DNA from: Parapusillimonas sp013416435
GTDB lineage: Bacteria; Pseudomonadota; Gammaproteobacteria; Burkholderiales; Burkholderiaceae_B
DNA length: 64,000 nucleotides
Direction: 5' to 3'
Assembly (NCBI RefSeq): GCF_052180245.1
Contig: NZ_CP197474.1
Location: forward strand, 434,001-498,000
This document shows positions 17,003-25,227 of the stretch, piece by piece (the first letter of the stretch is position 1; each line of letters begins with the position of its first letter). The notes beneath the pieces were generated by a model. It worked only from the letters and a program-made list of their open reading frames with translations, did no database searches and was not told the DNA's origin. Both the position numbers and the translations under genes were made by a program.

Positions 17003-17076
17003 GGGGTCAGACCCCGTACGGGGTCTGACCCCGGTGCCACAGATGCCTGGGGTCAGACCCTATAGGGTCAGACCCC
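17003..17076. repeat. Two palindromic elements (17003-17032, 17049-17076)
   Basis: First copy is the perfect 30-bp form with centre GTAC. The second is 28 bp with a TATA centre; its right arm has A instead of T at the middle base, so the two arms are direct rather than fully inverted repeats. Confidence 0.92.
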
Positions 17077-17082
17077 TCTCCT

Positions 17083-18492
17083 TTAAAGCAGCTTGCCCGG
17101 ATTCATGATGCCGTTCGGGTCGAACAGCCGCTTGATGTCCTGCATCATGCGTATCTGCATGGGGTCTTTATGCCGATGGAAAGCGCTGCGCTTGAGCTGG
17201 CCTATGCCATGCTCGGCGCTGATGCTGCCGCCGTATCGTGCCACCTCGTCGAAGACCAGGTCCGCGATGCGTTCTTCCCATTCGTGCGCCCAGGCGCGAT
17301 CAGCGCCCAGCGGACGCGATACGTTGTAATGAAGGTTGCCATCCCCGAAATGGCCGAAGATGAACAGGCGTGCATCGTCGGCGGCAGTGCGCAGGCGGGC
17401 CTCAGCGGATTGCATGAAGTCGGGAATGCGCTCGATGGGCAAGGAGATGTCATGCTTCAGATGCGGACCGTCCGCTTTCTGGGCTTCCGAGATTTCTTCA
17501 CGCAGGCGCCACAGGCTTTGCAGTTGAGCCAGCGTCGTGGACAGGACGGCGTCCAGGCAAAGCTCCTGCTCCAGCGCCTGTCCGATGACCTCTTCGAGCA
17601 ATGCCTGCAAGGCCTCTTCGTTGGCCGTGTCCGCCAGCTCGATCAGCACGTAGGCGGGATGCCGGTCGGAAAAAGGAGCGTGCAGTCCTTCGACTTGGCT
17701 CAGGACCAGATCGAGGCATTGGTCGGTGAAGAACTCGAAGGCTTGCAGGCGTGGCCCGCAGGCGCCGAAGACCAGGCGCAACAGTTGCAGGGCCTGGTGC
17801 GGGGAGTCGACGGCCGCCAGCACCACGGCGCGCACGCGCGAGGGCGCTTGCAGCCGCAACGCCACGCCCGTGATGATGCCCAGCGTGCCTTCCGACCCAA
17901 TGAATAGCTGCTTGAGATCGTAGCCGGTGTTGTCCTTGCGCAGAGTCTGCAGGCCATTGTAGATTTCCCCATTGGGCAGCACGGCTTCGATGCCCAGCAC
18001 CAGTTCGCGCGCCATGCCATAGCGCAGCACGTTCACGCCGCCGGCGTTCGTAGCCAGATTGCCGCCTATCTGCGAAGAGTCTTCCGCTGCGAGGCTGAGC
18101 GGCAACAGGCGGTCGGTCTCGTTCGCAGTGCGGCGCAAGACGCCCAATATGCATCCCCCATCCGCCACCATGGTGTTGGCTACCGTATCGATGGAGCGGA
18201 TTTGATTCATGCGGTCCAGCGCCAGGATCACGTTGGCGGGCGAGGCGTCAGGCGTTGCGCCGCCGCACAGGCCGGTGTTGCCTCCCCGAGGCACGACCGG
18301 TACCCGGTACTCGTTGCAAAGCCGCAAGCAGGCCGCGACCTGCTCGGTGTTGCGTGGCCGGACCAGCGCTTGCGCGTTGCCCTTGTAAACCCCGCGCCAG
18401 TCGGTCAGCCACGGCGCGATGTTGCCCGCGTCCGTTTCAACGATGTCGTCGCCCAAGGTGTCGCGCAGATGCTTCAGGAAGTCGGATGTCAT
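17083..18492 (-). CDS. FAD-linked 2-hydroxyacid dehydrogenase (GlcD/D2HGDH-like)
   Basis: 469 residues. FAD-binding domain (PCMH type) with RPRNTEQVAACLRLCNEY, PVVPRGGNTGLCGGATP and EDSSQIGGNLATNAGGVNVLRYG, followed by the FAD-oxidase C-terminal domain with GHFGDGNLHYNV and SAEHGIGQLKR. Oxidises a D-2-hydroxyacid such as glycolate, D-lactate or D-2-hydroxyglutarate to the keto acid, passing electrons to a carrier. It stands alone between palindromic repeats, so the substrate cannot be told from context. Confidence 0.92.
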   Translation of the reverse strand: MTSDFLKHLRDTLGDDIVETDAGNIAPWLTDWRGVYKGNAQALVRPRNTEQVAACLRLCNEYRVPVVPRGGNTGLCGGATPDASPANVILALDRMNQIRSIDTVANTMVADGGCILGVLRRTANETDRLLPLSLAAEDSSQIGGNLATNAGGVNVLRYGMARELVLGIEAVLPNGEIYNGLQTLRKDNTGYDLKQLFIGSEGTLGIITGVALRLQAPSRVRAVVLAAVDSPHQALQLLRLVFGACGPRLQAFEFFTDQCLDLVLSQVEGLHAPFSDRHPAYVLIELADTANEEALQALLEEVIGQALEQELCLDAVLSTTLAQLQSLWRLREEISEAQKADGPHLKHDISLPIERIPDFMQSAEARLRTAADDARLFIFGHFGDGNLHYNVSRPLGADRAWAHEWEERIADLVFDEVARYGGSISAEHGIGQLKRSAFHRHKDPMQIRMMQDIKRLFDPNGIMNPGKLL

Positions 18493-18512
18493 GAGATGAG
18501 AGGGATAAGTTT

Positions 18513-18666
18513 GGGGTCAGACCCCGAATGGGGTCTGACCCCTGGTTTCCATAAGATTTTGGGGTCCGGCCCCGTTCGGGGCCGGACCCCTTGGTTTTTA
18601 TCATGTTATCAGGTTTTCAGAAGACTAAGTGGTCTAGGGGTCAGACCCCGTACGGGGTCTGACCCC
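18513..18666. repeat. Three palindromic elements (18513-18542, 18561-18590, 18637-18666)
   Basis: Centres are GAAT, GTTC and GTAC. The middle copy has arms GGGGTCCGGCCCC and GGGGCCGGACCCC, differing from the standard arms at two positions but still perfectly paired, a clear case of matched change. Confidence 0.93.
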
Positions 18667-18692
18667 ACCTGACCCCACCCGATCCTCCCTTC

Positions 18693-19388
18693 CTACAATT
18701 TCAAGCGCGCCGCTGCGTTGCTCAGATGTTTGAACATGGCGGCTTTCGCTGCTTCGCCATCCTGGTCTTCGATGGCGCGCAGTAGCGTCCGATGTTCTTG
18801 CAGGGCTTCGGCGCTGATGCCGGCCTCGGCGGAGTGAGCGCGGGCAATGAAAATGGTGCTGTCGATGCGGGCTGCCAGGAAATCGAAGAACTCCAGGAAC
18901 AAAGGGTTGCCGGTGGCGCCGGCGATGAGCCGGTGGAATTCCTTGTCGGCCGCCGCTCCGGCACCAGGGTCTTCGGCATGCATGCGTTCGAAGGCCTTGC
19001 GCAGGCCCTGGAGCGTTTTGGGCGAGCGCCTCATGGCTGCAAGATAGGCCGCCCCTTCCTCAAAGGCAAGCCGCAATTCGAAAATGTGCTTGAGTGCCGC
19101 GAGGTTGCCGCTGTCGGCATCCAGTCTGAAGGTTCTTGAGCTGCCCGCTTCCGTGGCAAATACTCCCGCGCCCTGAATGGTTTCCACCAAGCCGTCATGC
19201 TTCAGGCGCGACATCGCTTCGCGGATGACGGAAAGGCTTACGTTGAAAGCGGCGGAAAGCTCGGAGCCGGTGGGCAAGCGTTCGCCCGCCTTGAAGTCGC
19301 CGCGAAGCAGGCGTGCCCGCAGCGCGTCGGCCACGTCGTCCGCCAAAGAAGCTCTGCGCTTTACAGGTTTGAGGCCGTCCGTAGACAT
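18693..19388 (-). CDS. GntR-family regulator, FadR/FCD subfamily
   Basis: 231 residues: winged helix (SLADDVADALRARLLRGDFK, GSELSAAFNVSLSVIREAMSRL) followed by an FCD effector domain (IFELRLAFEEGAAYLAAMRR, DKEFHRLIAGATGNPLFLEF, EHRTLLRAIEDQDGEAAKAAM). Start set at 19388; the open frame continues upstream only because it reads through a palindromic repeat. Divergent from the GalB-like gene and likely its regulator (inference). Confidence 0.92.
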   Translation of the reverse strand: MSTDGLKPVKRRASLADDVADALRARLLRGDFKAGERLPTGSELSAAFNVSLSVIREAMSRLKHDGLVETIQGAGVFATEAGSSRTFRLDADSGNLAALKHIFELRLAFEEGAAYLAAMRRSPKTLQGLRKAFERMHAEDPGAGAAADKEFHRLIAGATGNPLFLEFFDFLAARIDSTIFIARAHSAEAGISAEALQEHRTLLRAIEDQDGEAAKAAMFKHLSNAAARLKL

Positions 19389-19412
19389 AGTTGTGTTTTC
19401 TTCGATGGGGAT

Positions 19413-19517
19413 GGGGTCAGACCCCGTACGGGGTCTGACCCCCAAACAACCGCAGGGTCTGGCCCCAAGGTGCTTCACATCATATCAGGGGTCGGACCCC
19501 GTACGGGGTCTGACCCC
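19413..19517. repeat. Two palindromic elements (19413-19442, 19488-19517) plus a half copy
   Basis: First copy is the perfect GTAC form; the second has G instead of A in the left arm (GGGGTCGGACCCC) without matching change. A degraded half arm lies near 19454. This is one of only three divergent gaps carrying the element. Confidence 0.92.
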
Positions 19518-19563
19518 AACGTCAACCTTGACCAGCTTGACACCGCCCCGTCAATCCGATAAA

Positions 19564-19597
19564 TTGATACTAATCATTGTAATCATTCGGATCATAA
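19564..19597. promoter_or_regulatory. Candidate control region: 9-bp tandem repeats and FNR-like site
   Basis: TAATCATTG, TAATCATTC and GGATCATAA follow one another at exact 9-bp steps (19571-19597). The segment TTGATACTAATCAT (19564-19577) matches the FNR/ANR consensus TTGAT-N4-ATCAA at 9 of 10 fixed positions, a quality of match expected by chance about twice in 64 kb. Lies about 70-100 bp before the GalB-like gene. Confidence 0.35.
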
Positions 19598-19664
19598 GAT
19601 TCTTCAACGCATGAATCGTTGATCCAAAAACATTCACAAGTGCTATCAAAGGAGCGGTAAAAAA

Positions 19665-20396
19665 ATGGGTGATTTGTCGAATCAGCGTTTGTTGGTGGTA
19701 AGCGCGCATGCGGTGGATTTCGTATGGCGCTGCGCGGGCACCATTGCGAAGTACGCGTCCGCCGGGGCGAAAGTGAGAATCGTCGACCTCACCTTCGGCG
19801 AGCGTGGCGAATCCGCAGAGGTCTGGGCGACGCGGCCGGGCATAAAGGTCGAAGAGGTGAAGCAGATACGGCGCGCGGAAGCGGACGAAGCCGCCGCTTT
19901 GCTGGGCGCCGAAATTCGATATCTGGACTTCGACGATCACCCCATGGTTCTGGACAAGTCGCATTATCTGAAGCTGGTTGATGAAATCCGCGACTTCAAC
20001 CCCACGGTGGCATTGACGCATCACACCGAAGATCCGTTGAACTTCGATCATCCCGAAGCCGCCCGTGCATTCTTCTGGGCGCTGCGCTGTGCCGCCGTTC
20101 CGGGCGTGAATCCGGAAACGAAGAAAGTGGGGCGCGTAAAGGTATGCATGTTCGAACCCGACCAGCCCGAGTTCTGCAACTTCAAGCCGGACACCTTCAT
20201 CGATATCACCGACGTCATGGATGTAAAGCTCAAGGCCATGGAGCTGATCGATTCGCAAGCCTATCTGGTCGAGAACTACACCGGCCGGGCGCAGTACCGC
20301 GGCTATCTCGCGCAGCGCGTTTCGGGCAACAAGGCTATCCGCTACGCCGAAGCCTATATGCGTTTTGAGCCTTATGTCGGCGAGGCTTTCGTCTGA
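19665..20396 (+). CDS. PIG-L-family protein, GalB-like 4-oxalomesaconate hydratase
   Basis: 243 residues of the PIG-L zinc-enzyme fold. The usual AHPDDE motif reads SAHAVDFVWR: His15 and Asp18 (zinc ligands) are kept, while the deacetylase general-base Asp is Val17. The third ligand is His129 in EDPLNFDHPEA. This pattern matches GalB, the PIG-L member that hydrates 4-oxalomesaconate in gallate/protocatechuate 4,5-cleavage, rather than a deacetylase. The RraA-type aldolase two genes downstream is the expected next step. Ribosome site AAAGGAG. Assignment as GalB-like is good inference; true substrate unproven. Confidence 0.82.
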   Translation: MGDLSNQRLLVVSAHAVDFVWRCAGTIAKYASAGAKVRIVDLTFGERGESAEVWATRPGIKVEEVKQIRRAEADEAAALLGAEIRYLDFDDHPMVLDKSHYLKLVDEIRDFNPTVALTHHTEDPLNFDHPEAARAFFWALRCAAVPGVNPETKKVGRVKVCMFEPDQPEFCNFKPDTFIDITDVMDVKLKAMELIDSQAYLVENYTGRAQYRGYLAQRVSGNKAIRYAEAYMRFEPYVGEAFV

Positions 20397-20433
20397 GAGC
20401 AGCCCAATAGAAAAACGACGGAGGAGCAGGATC

Positions 20434-21480
20434 ATGAAAGTAGCAGTGGTGGGAGCCGGCGGCGTCGGCGGGTATGTGGGCGGTCATATGGCCAGGGCGG
20501 GCGTGGACGTCACCCTGGTCGATCAATGGCCCGAGCATGTGGAAGCCATGAAAAAGCACGGCCTGAGTCTGGAAGGCGTGACGCCGGAAGAAAGCTATGT
20601 CGTACCGGTGCGCGCGCTGCATGTATGCGAAGCGCAGTCGCTGGGGAAGGAAAGACCGATTGACGTGGCCATTGTCGCCACGAAATGCTATGACACCCGC
20701 TGGGCCACCGAGTTGATTGCGCCCTATCTGGCGCCGAACGGCTGCGTCGTGTCCTTGCAGAACTCGACGATGGAAGAAGAAATGGCCGGCATCGTAGGGT
20801 GGGGGCGGGTGCTGGGGTGCATTGCCAGCATCATCGCGGTGGAGCTCTACAAGCCGGGCCACATCAAGCGGACCATTGCGCTTGGTTCCAAGGACCACAC
20901 GGTATTCCGCATCGGCGAATGCCATGGCCGGGTGACCGAGCGCGCCCAAGCCATTGCGGCGCTGCTGCAGTATGCGGACTATTCCGAAGTGACCACCAAT
21001 CTATGGGGTGAACGCTGGTCCAAGCTGGTCATCAATGCCATGCGCAACGGCCTGTCCGCCGTGACCTCGCTGAATGGCAACGAGCGCGATCTCAACGAGG
21101 CGCCGCGCTGGGTTTCCATCCGGCTGGCGAGCGAAGCCATACGCGTGGGTCAAGCGCTCGGCTATGCGCTTGTGCCCATGCAAGGCATGGATCCGGAGCT
21201 TCTCGCAAGGGCCGGCGAAGGCGACAAGGAAGGGCTGGATCATGCGGTATCCAAGCTCGTCGGCGTCGCGCAGCGTCGGCGCGCGGACCAGCGGCCGTCC
21301 ATGGCGCAGGACATCGAACGCGACCGCAGGACGGAATCCGATTACATCAATGGACTGATCGCCAGAAAGGGCTCCGAGATCGGCATCCCCGCGCCGCTGA
21401 ACGCGAAGCTGCACGAGCTGGTGAAGGCGGTGGAGCGCGGCGCGGCAAAACCGGGGCCGGGACTCATCGAAGGTATCTAG
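20434..21480 (+). CDS. Ketopantoate-reductase-like NAD(P)-dependent oxidoreductase
   Basis: 348 residues. N-terminal Rossmann motif VAVVGAGGVGGYVGGHMARAG and an ApbA/PanE C-terminal domain (NLWGERWSKLVINAMRNGLS, RKGSEIGIPAPLNAKLHELV). It matches the 2-dehydropantoate 2-reductase family, but its place between a GalB-like hydratase and a GalC-like aldolase argues for reduction of a keto acid in catabolism instead of pantothenate synthesis (inference). ATG at 20434 has GGAGGAGCAGG upstream; 37 bp after the previous gene. Confidence 0.88.
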   Translation: MKVAVVGAGGVGGYVGGHMARAGVDVTLVDQWPEHVEAMKKHGLSLEGVTPEESYVVPVRALHVCEAQSLGKERPIDVAIVATKCYDTRWATELIAPYLAPNGCVVSLQNSTMEEEMAGIVGWGRVLGCIASIIAVELYKPGHIKRTIALGSKDHTVFRIGECHGRVTERAQAIAALLQYADYSEVTTNLWGERWSKLVINAMRNGLSAVTSLNGNERDLNEAPRWVSIRLASEAIRVGQALGYALVPMQGMDPELLARAGEGDKEGLDHAVSKLVGVAQRRRADQRPSMAQDIERDRRTESDYINGLIARKGSEIGIPAPLNAKLHELVKAVERGAAKPGPGLIEGI

Positions 21481-21490
21481 GGGTCTGTTA

Positions 21491-21520
21491 GGGGTCAGAC
21501 CCCGTACGGGGTCTGACCCC
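21491..21520. repeat. Palindromic element, perfect 30-bp copy
   Basis: Centre GTAC. Located between two co-directional genes of the GalB/GalC-like module, one of few copies inside what otherwise looks like one operon. Confidence 0.94.
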
Positions 21521-21573
21521 ACCCGCAGCACACCTTTATAAATTTTCTTTAACGTAATCAAGTGGAGACATGC

Positions 21574-22239
21574 ATGACGGATTGGCAAGACCCAAAATAC
21601 AAGGAACTATCCACCGCCGAGATTTCGGACGCGCTGGACTTCTTCGGGCTTCCGGGCTCGGCGCACGGCCTGGGATGCGTGACAGGCGATCACAAGATCA
21701 TGGGCCGAGCCTTTACGGTGCGCTTCGCGCCGGTCGACCCTCTGAATGTCGGCACGGTGGGTGACTTCATCGACGATGTGAGCGATACGGAAATCATCGT
21801 CCTGGACAATGAAGGGCGGACCGATTGCACGGTATGGGGAGGCATCCTCAGTCAGATCGCGAAGCACAAGAACCTCAGAGGAACCGTGATCCACGGTGTG
21901 TGCCGCGACTCGCACGAAGCAGTGGATTGCGGCTATCCGATCTTCAGCCGGGGCACGTTCATGCGCACCGGCAAGGATCGCGTGCAGGTGGAAGAGGTCG
22001 GGGGCGCGGTTTCCCTGGGGAACGTTCGCGTCAATCCAGGCGACCTTCTGGTGGGCGACCGCGACGGCATCGTCGTGATTCCCTTTGGCAAAGCGACGGA
22101 AGTGCTGGAGCGCGCAGTCAAGACACGCCAGGCCGAACTGGACATCATCAAGGCAACGGAATCGGGCAACTCATTGCGGGCGGCCCGCGTGGCGCTGGGA
22201 TATCACACGCTACAGCGCAAGCAGGCCGGCAAGGCCTGA
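21574..22239 (+). CDS. RraA-family aldolase, GalC-like (4-carboxy-4-hydroxy-2-oxoadipate aldolase)
   Basis: 221 residues of the RraA/class II pyruvate aldolase family. WGGILSQIAK and HGVCRDSHEA are present; Arg111-Asp112 are the pair needed for aldolase activity in HMG/CHA aldolases and often absent in true RraA regulators. The reaction would split 4-carboxy-4-hydroxy-2-oxoadipate to pyruvate and oxaloacetate, following a GalB-type hydration. ATG at 21574 chosen because GGAG lies 6 nt upstream. Followed by a Bug gene after 42 bp. Confidence 0.85.
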   Translation: MTDWQDPKYKELSTAEISDALDFFGLPGSAHGLGCVTGDHKIMGRAFTVRFAPVDPLNVGTVGDFIDDVSDTEIIVLDNEGRTDCTVWGGILSQIAKHKNLRGTVIHGVCRDSHEAVDCGYPIFSRGTFMRTGKDRVQVEEVGGAVSLGNVRVNPGDLLVGDRDGIVVIPFGKATEVLERAVKTRQAELDIIKATESGNSLRAARVALGYHTLQRKQAGKA

Positions 22240-22281
22240 CCATAATGACGGGGCGCCCGACGCCCGAAACAGGAGATCGAT

Positions 22282-23268
22282 GTGAGTTTCAAATCCAAGT
22301 TCACCGTATTCGCTTCCATGGTATTGATGGGTCTTGCCGGCGCAGGCGGCGCCATGGCCGCCGATGCTTCCTACCCCGACAAGCCGGTCACCATGCTCGT
22401 GCCTTTCCCGCCGGGCAATACCTCGGACATCATGACCCGCGTCGTTGCCCACGAACTCGAACGTGCGATCGGTCAGCCTATCGTCGTCGAGAACCGCCCG
22501 GGCGCCGGAGGGGGCATAGGCCTGGCCGCGGTGGCCAGAGCCGCGCCGGACGGCTATACGCTGCTCGTGGGGACCAGCGGCGCCTTCATCACTGCGCCCA
22601 TTTTCCAGGACAAGCCGTTGCCGGCGGAAAGCTTTGCACCCATCACCTTGATGGCGCATACCGCGCATGTGCTGCTGGCCCACCCTTCCGTGGAGGCCGA
22701 TACGCTGAAGGCGCTGATCGCCGAGGCGAAAAAGGATCCGAAAAAGTTCACCTTCGCGTCGCTGGGGAACGGTTCGATATCCCACTTGGCAATGGAAATG
22801 CTGCTGCGGCAGTCGGGCGCGCAGATGCTGCAGATTCCCTACAAGGGCACAGGGCAGGCGACAAATGATATATTGGGCGGTCGCGTGTCGCTGATGATGG
22901 AATCGATCAAGACGTCCTCCATCGCGCATGTCGATGCCGGCAAGCTCAAGGCCCTGGCGGTAACAGGAAAGAACCGGTCCATCCTGCTTCCCAATGTCCC
23001 GACGGTGGCGCAAGCGGCCGACCTGCCGGATTATGAGTCGGGCTCCTGGATCGCGCTTTTCGCCCCTGCGGGCACGCCGGAACCCATAGTCGAAAAGCTG
23101 AACAAAGAAGTCATCAAGATCATGGAAACGCCAGAGATCAAGAAGAAGCTGCTGGAATTGGGAATCGAGGCGGAAGGAAGCACGCCGCAAGAACTGTCCG
23201 GGCTCATCCAGTCGCAAACCGACAAATGGCAGAAGTTCATCAAGGAAGAGAACCTGGCGGCCCAATAA
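22282..23268 (+). CDS. Bug/TctC-family solute-binding protein
   Basis: 328 residues starting with GTG at 22282 (AGGAG 6 nt upstream). Signal peptide ends near AMAADASYPDKP. Hallmarks: PVTMLVPFPPGNTSDIM, VVENRPGAGGGIG, APDGYTLLVG, QIPYKGTGQA. Last gene of the GalB/GalC-like module; its ligand may be an aromatic-derived tricarboxylate (inference). Confidence 0.94.
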   Translation: MSFKSKFTVFASMVLMGLAGAGGAMAADASYPDKPVTMLVPFPPGNTSDIMTRVVAHELERAIGQPIVVENRPGAGGGIGLAAVARAAPDGYTLLVGTSGAFITAPIFQDKPLPAESFAPITLMAHTAHVLLAHPSVEADTLKALIAEAKKDPKKFTFASLGNGSISHLAMEMLLRQSGAQMLQIPYKGTGQATNDILGGRVSLMMESIKTSSIAHVDAGKLKALAVTGKNRSILLPNVPTVAQAADLPDYESGSWIALFAPAGTPEPIVEKLNKEVIKIMETPEIKKKLLELGIEAEGSTPQELSGLIQSQTDKWQKFIKEENLAAQ

Positions 23269-23332
23269 GGCGGGATCTCCTTGGCTCAGGGCCTTTTTGC
23301 GCTAACAGGCGGCCCCAGGTTATGCCAAACTA

Positions 23333-23390
23333 GGGGTCAGACCCCGTACGGGGTCTGACCCCAGCTTCCTATTGTACGGGGTCTGACCCC
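23333..23390. repeat. Palindromic element (23333-23362) and half copy (23374-23390)
   Basis: Perfect GTAC copy, then a right-hand half consisting of the centre GTAC and one arm. The half copy shows that the unit can be broken at its centre. Confidence 0.92.
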
Positions 23391-23418
23391 ACCTCCGCCG
23401 CCTTCAAGATATGCCGAT

Positions 23419-24141
23419 ATGCTGTTATACAAAGAAGTCAAAGAAAAAATCATTCAGGCCCTTTCCGAAGGAAAATGGCAGGCGGGCGACAAGCTGCCGG
23501 TCGAATCCGACCTGGCGGAAATGTATGGAGTAAGCAAGTCCACCATACGCGCCGCGGTGGGCGAGCTGGTCGATGCGAACATCCTGGCGCGCAAGCAGGG
23601 CAAAGGCACCTTCGTCGCCACCGAAGCGGTATCCCGCAACCTGTACCGCTTCTTCTATTTGGTGGATGCCGCGGGCAAGCGCCATTTTCCCGAACGTCAA
23701 TTGCTGTCCATCGAGCGGGAAACGGCACCGGATAAAGTGATCGGTGCCTTGCAACTGTACCGATACGGCAGCAACAGGGACATCTTCAGCATACAGATGC
23801 TCTTCAAGATCAATGGCCAGGCGGTGGGGCGCAGCAACCCCTGCGTGCCCGTCGCCTTGTTTCCGGGCCTGGACGCCAAGGAAATCCAGCCCGACGACGT
23901 GTCGCTGTATTCGCTCTACCACACGATGTACAACATCAACGTGATCCGGGTGGAAGCCAATGTCGGCGTAAGCAGCGCCACGCCCGCCGTGGCGCGCGAG
24001 CTGGACGTCTGGCCTCAGGCTCCGCTGCTTAAAATCGAGCGCATCGCCTATACCTATCAGGACGTGCCCGTGGAATACCGGACCATCCTGCTGGACACCA
24101 GCGAGATCCAGTACAGAATCGAGCAGGGATCATCGGTGTGA
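23419..24141 (+). CDS. GntR-family regulator with UTRA domain
   Basis: 240 residues. Winged helix at the N-terminus (MLLYKEVKEKIIQALSEGKW, LAEMYGVSKSTIRAAVGELV, RKQGKGTFVA), then a UTRA domain (SLYSLYHTMYNINVIRVEAN, VEYRTILLDTSEIQYRIEQ). The N-terminus is unusually short before the helix, and no strong ribosome site is visible. Same strand as the GalB/GalC-like module and separated from it by palindromic elements; it could regulate that module. Confidence 0.9.
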   Translation: MLLYKEVKEKIIQALSEGKWQAGDKLPVESDLAEMYGVSKSTIRAAVGELVDANILARKQGKGTFVATEAVSRNLYRFFYLVDAAGKRHFPERQLLSIERETAPDKVIGALQLYRYGSNRDIFSIQMLFKINGQAVGRSNPCVPVALFPGLDAKEIQPDDVSLYSLYHTMYNINVIRVEANVGVSSATPAVARELDVWPQAPLLKIERIAYTYQDVPVEYRTILLDTSEIQYRIEQGSSV

Positions 24142-24165
24142 AAGGCTTGAGGGGGTCCTTGACAG

Positions 24166-25107
24166 TCACTCCGGGGTCAGACCCCGTATGGGGTCTGACC
24201 CCTCGCCATGCTGTACGCACAGGCGTATGAAGGCCTCCGCAATCGGCGAGGGGGACTGCGTCTTCAGGCACGATGCGCAGATCATGCGTGACAACTCCCC
24301 ATCGGATATGACGCGGTAAGTTACCTTGGAGCGATCGTATGCATGGAAAAGCGAATACGGCAAGATGCCTACGCCGTGGCCTTGCGAAATGAAGCTGATC
24401 ATCGAACTGACGCGCTCCACCTCGTACAGTATCTTCGCCTGGATGCCATGCCGTTGATACTCTTGCTCGATAAGCTGCCTGACATTGCTCGCGGCCTTCA
24501 GCGCGATTTGCTCGTAGCGCATGATCTGCCGCCACTGTACCGAATCGAACTGCGCCAGTGGATGGTCGTTGCGGCATACCAGTATGAGCCGGTCTTCGAA
24601 CAAGGCATACTGAAGCAGGTCTTCGGCATCGGCTTTACGCGGAGTCAGTGCGACTTCCACCTTCTCGGCCCGCAGCATGCCGATGCACTGTTCAAATACT
24701 TCTTCATGCAACTGTACCTCGATGCGAGGATGTGCTTTGCGGAACTCTTTCAATGCCCCGGGCAAGAAACCGGACATGACCGACGGCGACGCCGCGATGG
24801 TGAGCGTTCCGACCTTGCCATCGATGATGTCGGACATGCGATCAAACGCATGATCGAAATCCGTCAGAAGCTGCTTTGCAATCAGCGCGAGCTCATGGCC
24901 GACGGGAGTAAGGGCGACGCTGCGCGTATGGCGGTCGAACAGACGCGTCCCCAGTGTTTCTTCAAGATTGCGGACGGTTGCGCTCAGGGAAGGCTGGGAA
25001 ATATTCAGTTGCTCTGATGCCTTGCTGAAACTGAGGCCGTCGGCAACGGCGGCAAATACGTCAAGTTCACGAATCGTAATGCGTCGCCTGGGGTTATTTA
25101 TTGGCAT
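24166..25107 (-). CDS. LysR-family regulator with repeat-derived C-terminal tail
   Basis: 313 residues. Helix-turn-helix: LDVFAAVADGLSFSKASEQL, NISQPSLSATVRNLEETLG. A C-terminal substrate-binding domain follows. The last dozen residues (GSDPIRGLTPE) are encoded by the palindromic element at 24173-24202, so the element has replaced or extended the original C-terminus. Divergent from the dioxygenase gene with a 120-bp gap; probably controls that operon (inference from LysR habit). Confidence 0.92.
   Translation of the reverse strand: MPINNPRRRITIRELDVFAAVADGLSFSKASEQLNISQPSLSATVRNLEETLGTRLFDRHTRSVALTPVGHELALIAKQLLTDFDHAFDRMSDIIDGKVGTLTIAASPSVMSGFLPGALKEFRKAHPRIEVQLHEEVFEQCIGMLRAEKVEVALTPRKADAEDLLQYALFEDRLILVCRNDHPLAQFDSVQWRQIMRYEQIALKAASNVRQLIEQEYQRHGIQAKILYEVERVSSMISFISQGHGVGILPYSLFHAYDRSKVTYRVISDGELSRMICASCLKTQSPSPIAEAFIRLCVQHGEGSDPIRGLTPE
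24173..24202. repeat. Palindromic element inside the LysR C-terminal coding sequence
   Basis: 30-bp copy with centre GTAT. Between the convergent GntR and LysR genes; the LysR reading frame runs through it and stops 5 bp beyond. Confidence 0.94.
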
Positions 25108-25168
25108 TGCCTATGCATACTTTTGAATAAACGATAAACCGCAAGTCAATATAGCACTATCCTTTTTC

Positions 25169-25182
25169 TTGATTTGAATCAA
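25169..25182. promoter_or_regulatory. Perfect FNR/ANR-type box
   Basis: TTGATTTGAATCAA matches the consensus TTGAT-N4-ATCAA at all ten fixed positions, inside a 16-bp sequence with 7-bp inverted arms. It is centred about 52 bp before the start of the oxygen-dependent TauD-type dioxygenase. Such a perfect match is expected about 0.06 times by chance in 64 kb. Confidence 0.55.
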
Positions 25183-25227
25183 GTTCCGGCGCATGTATCC
25201 GAGCTGCGCCGTTTAAAGGAGATGACT

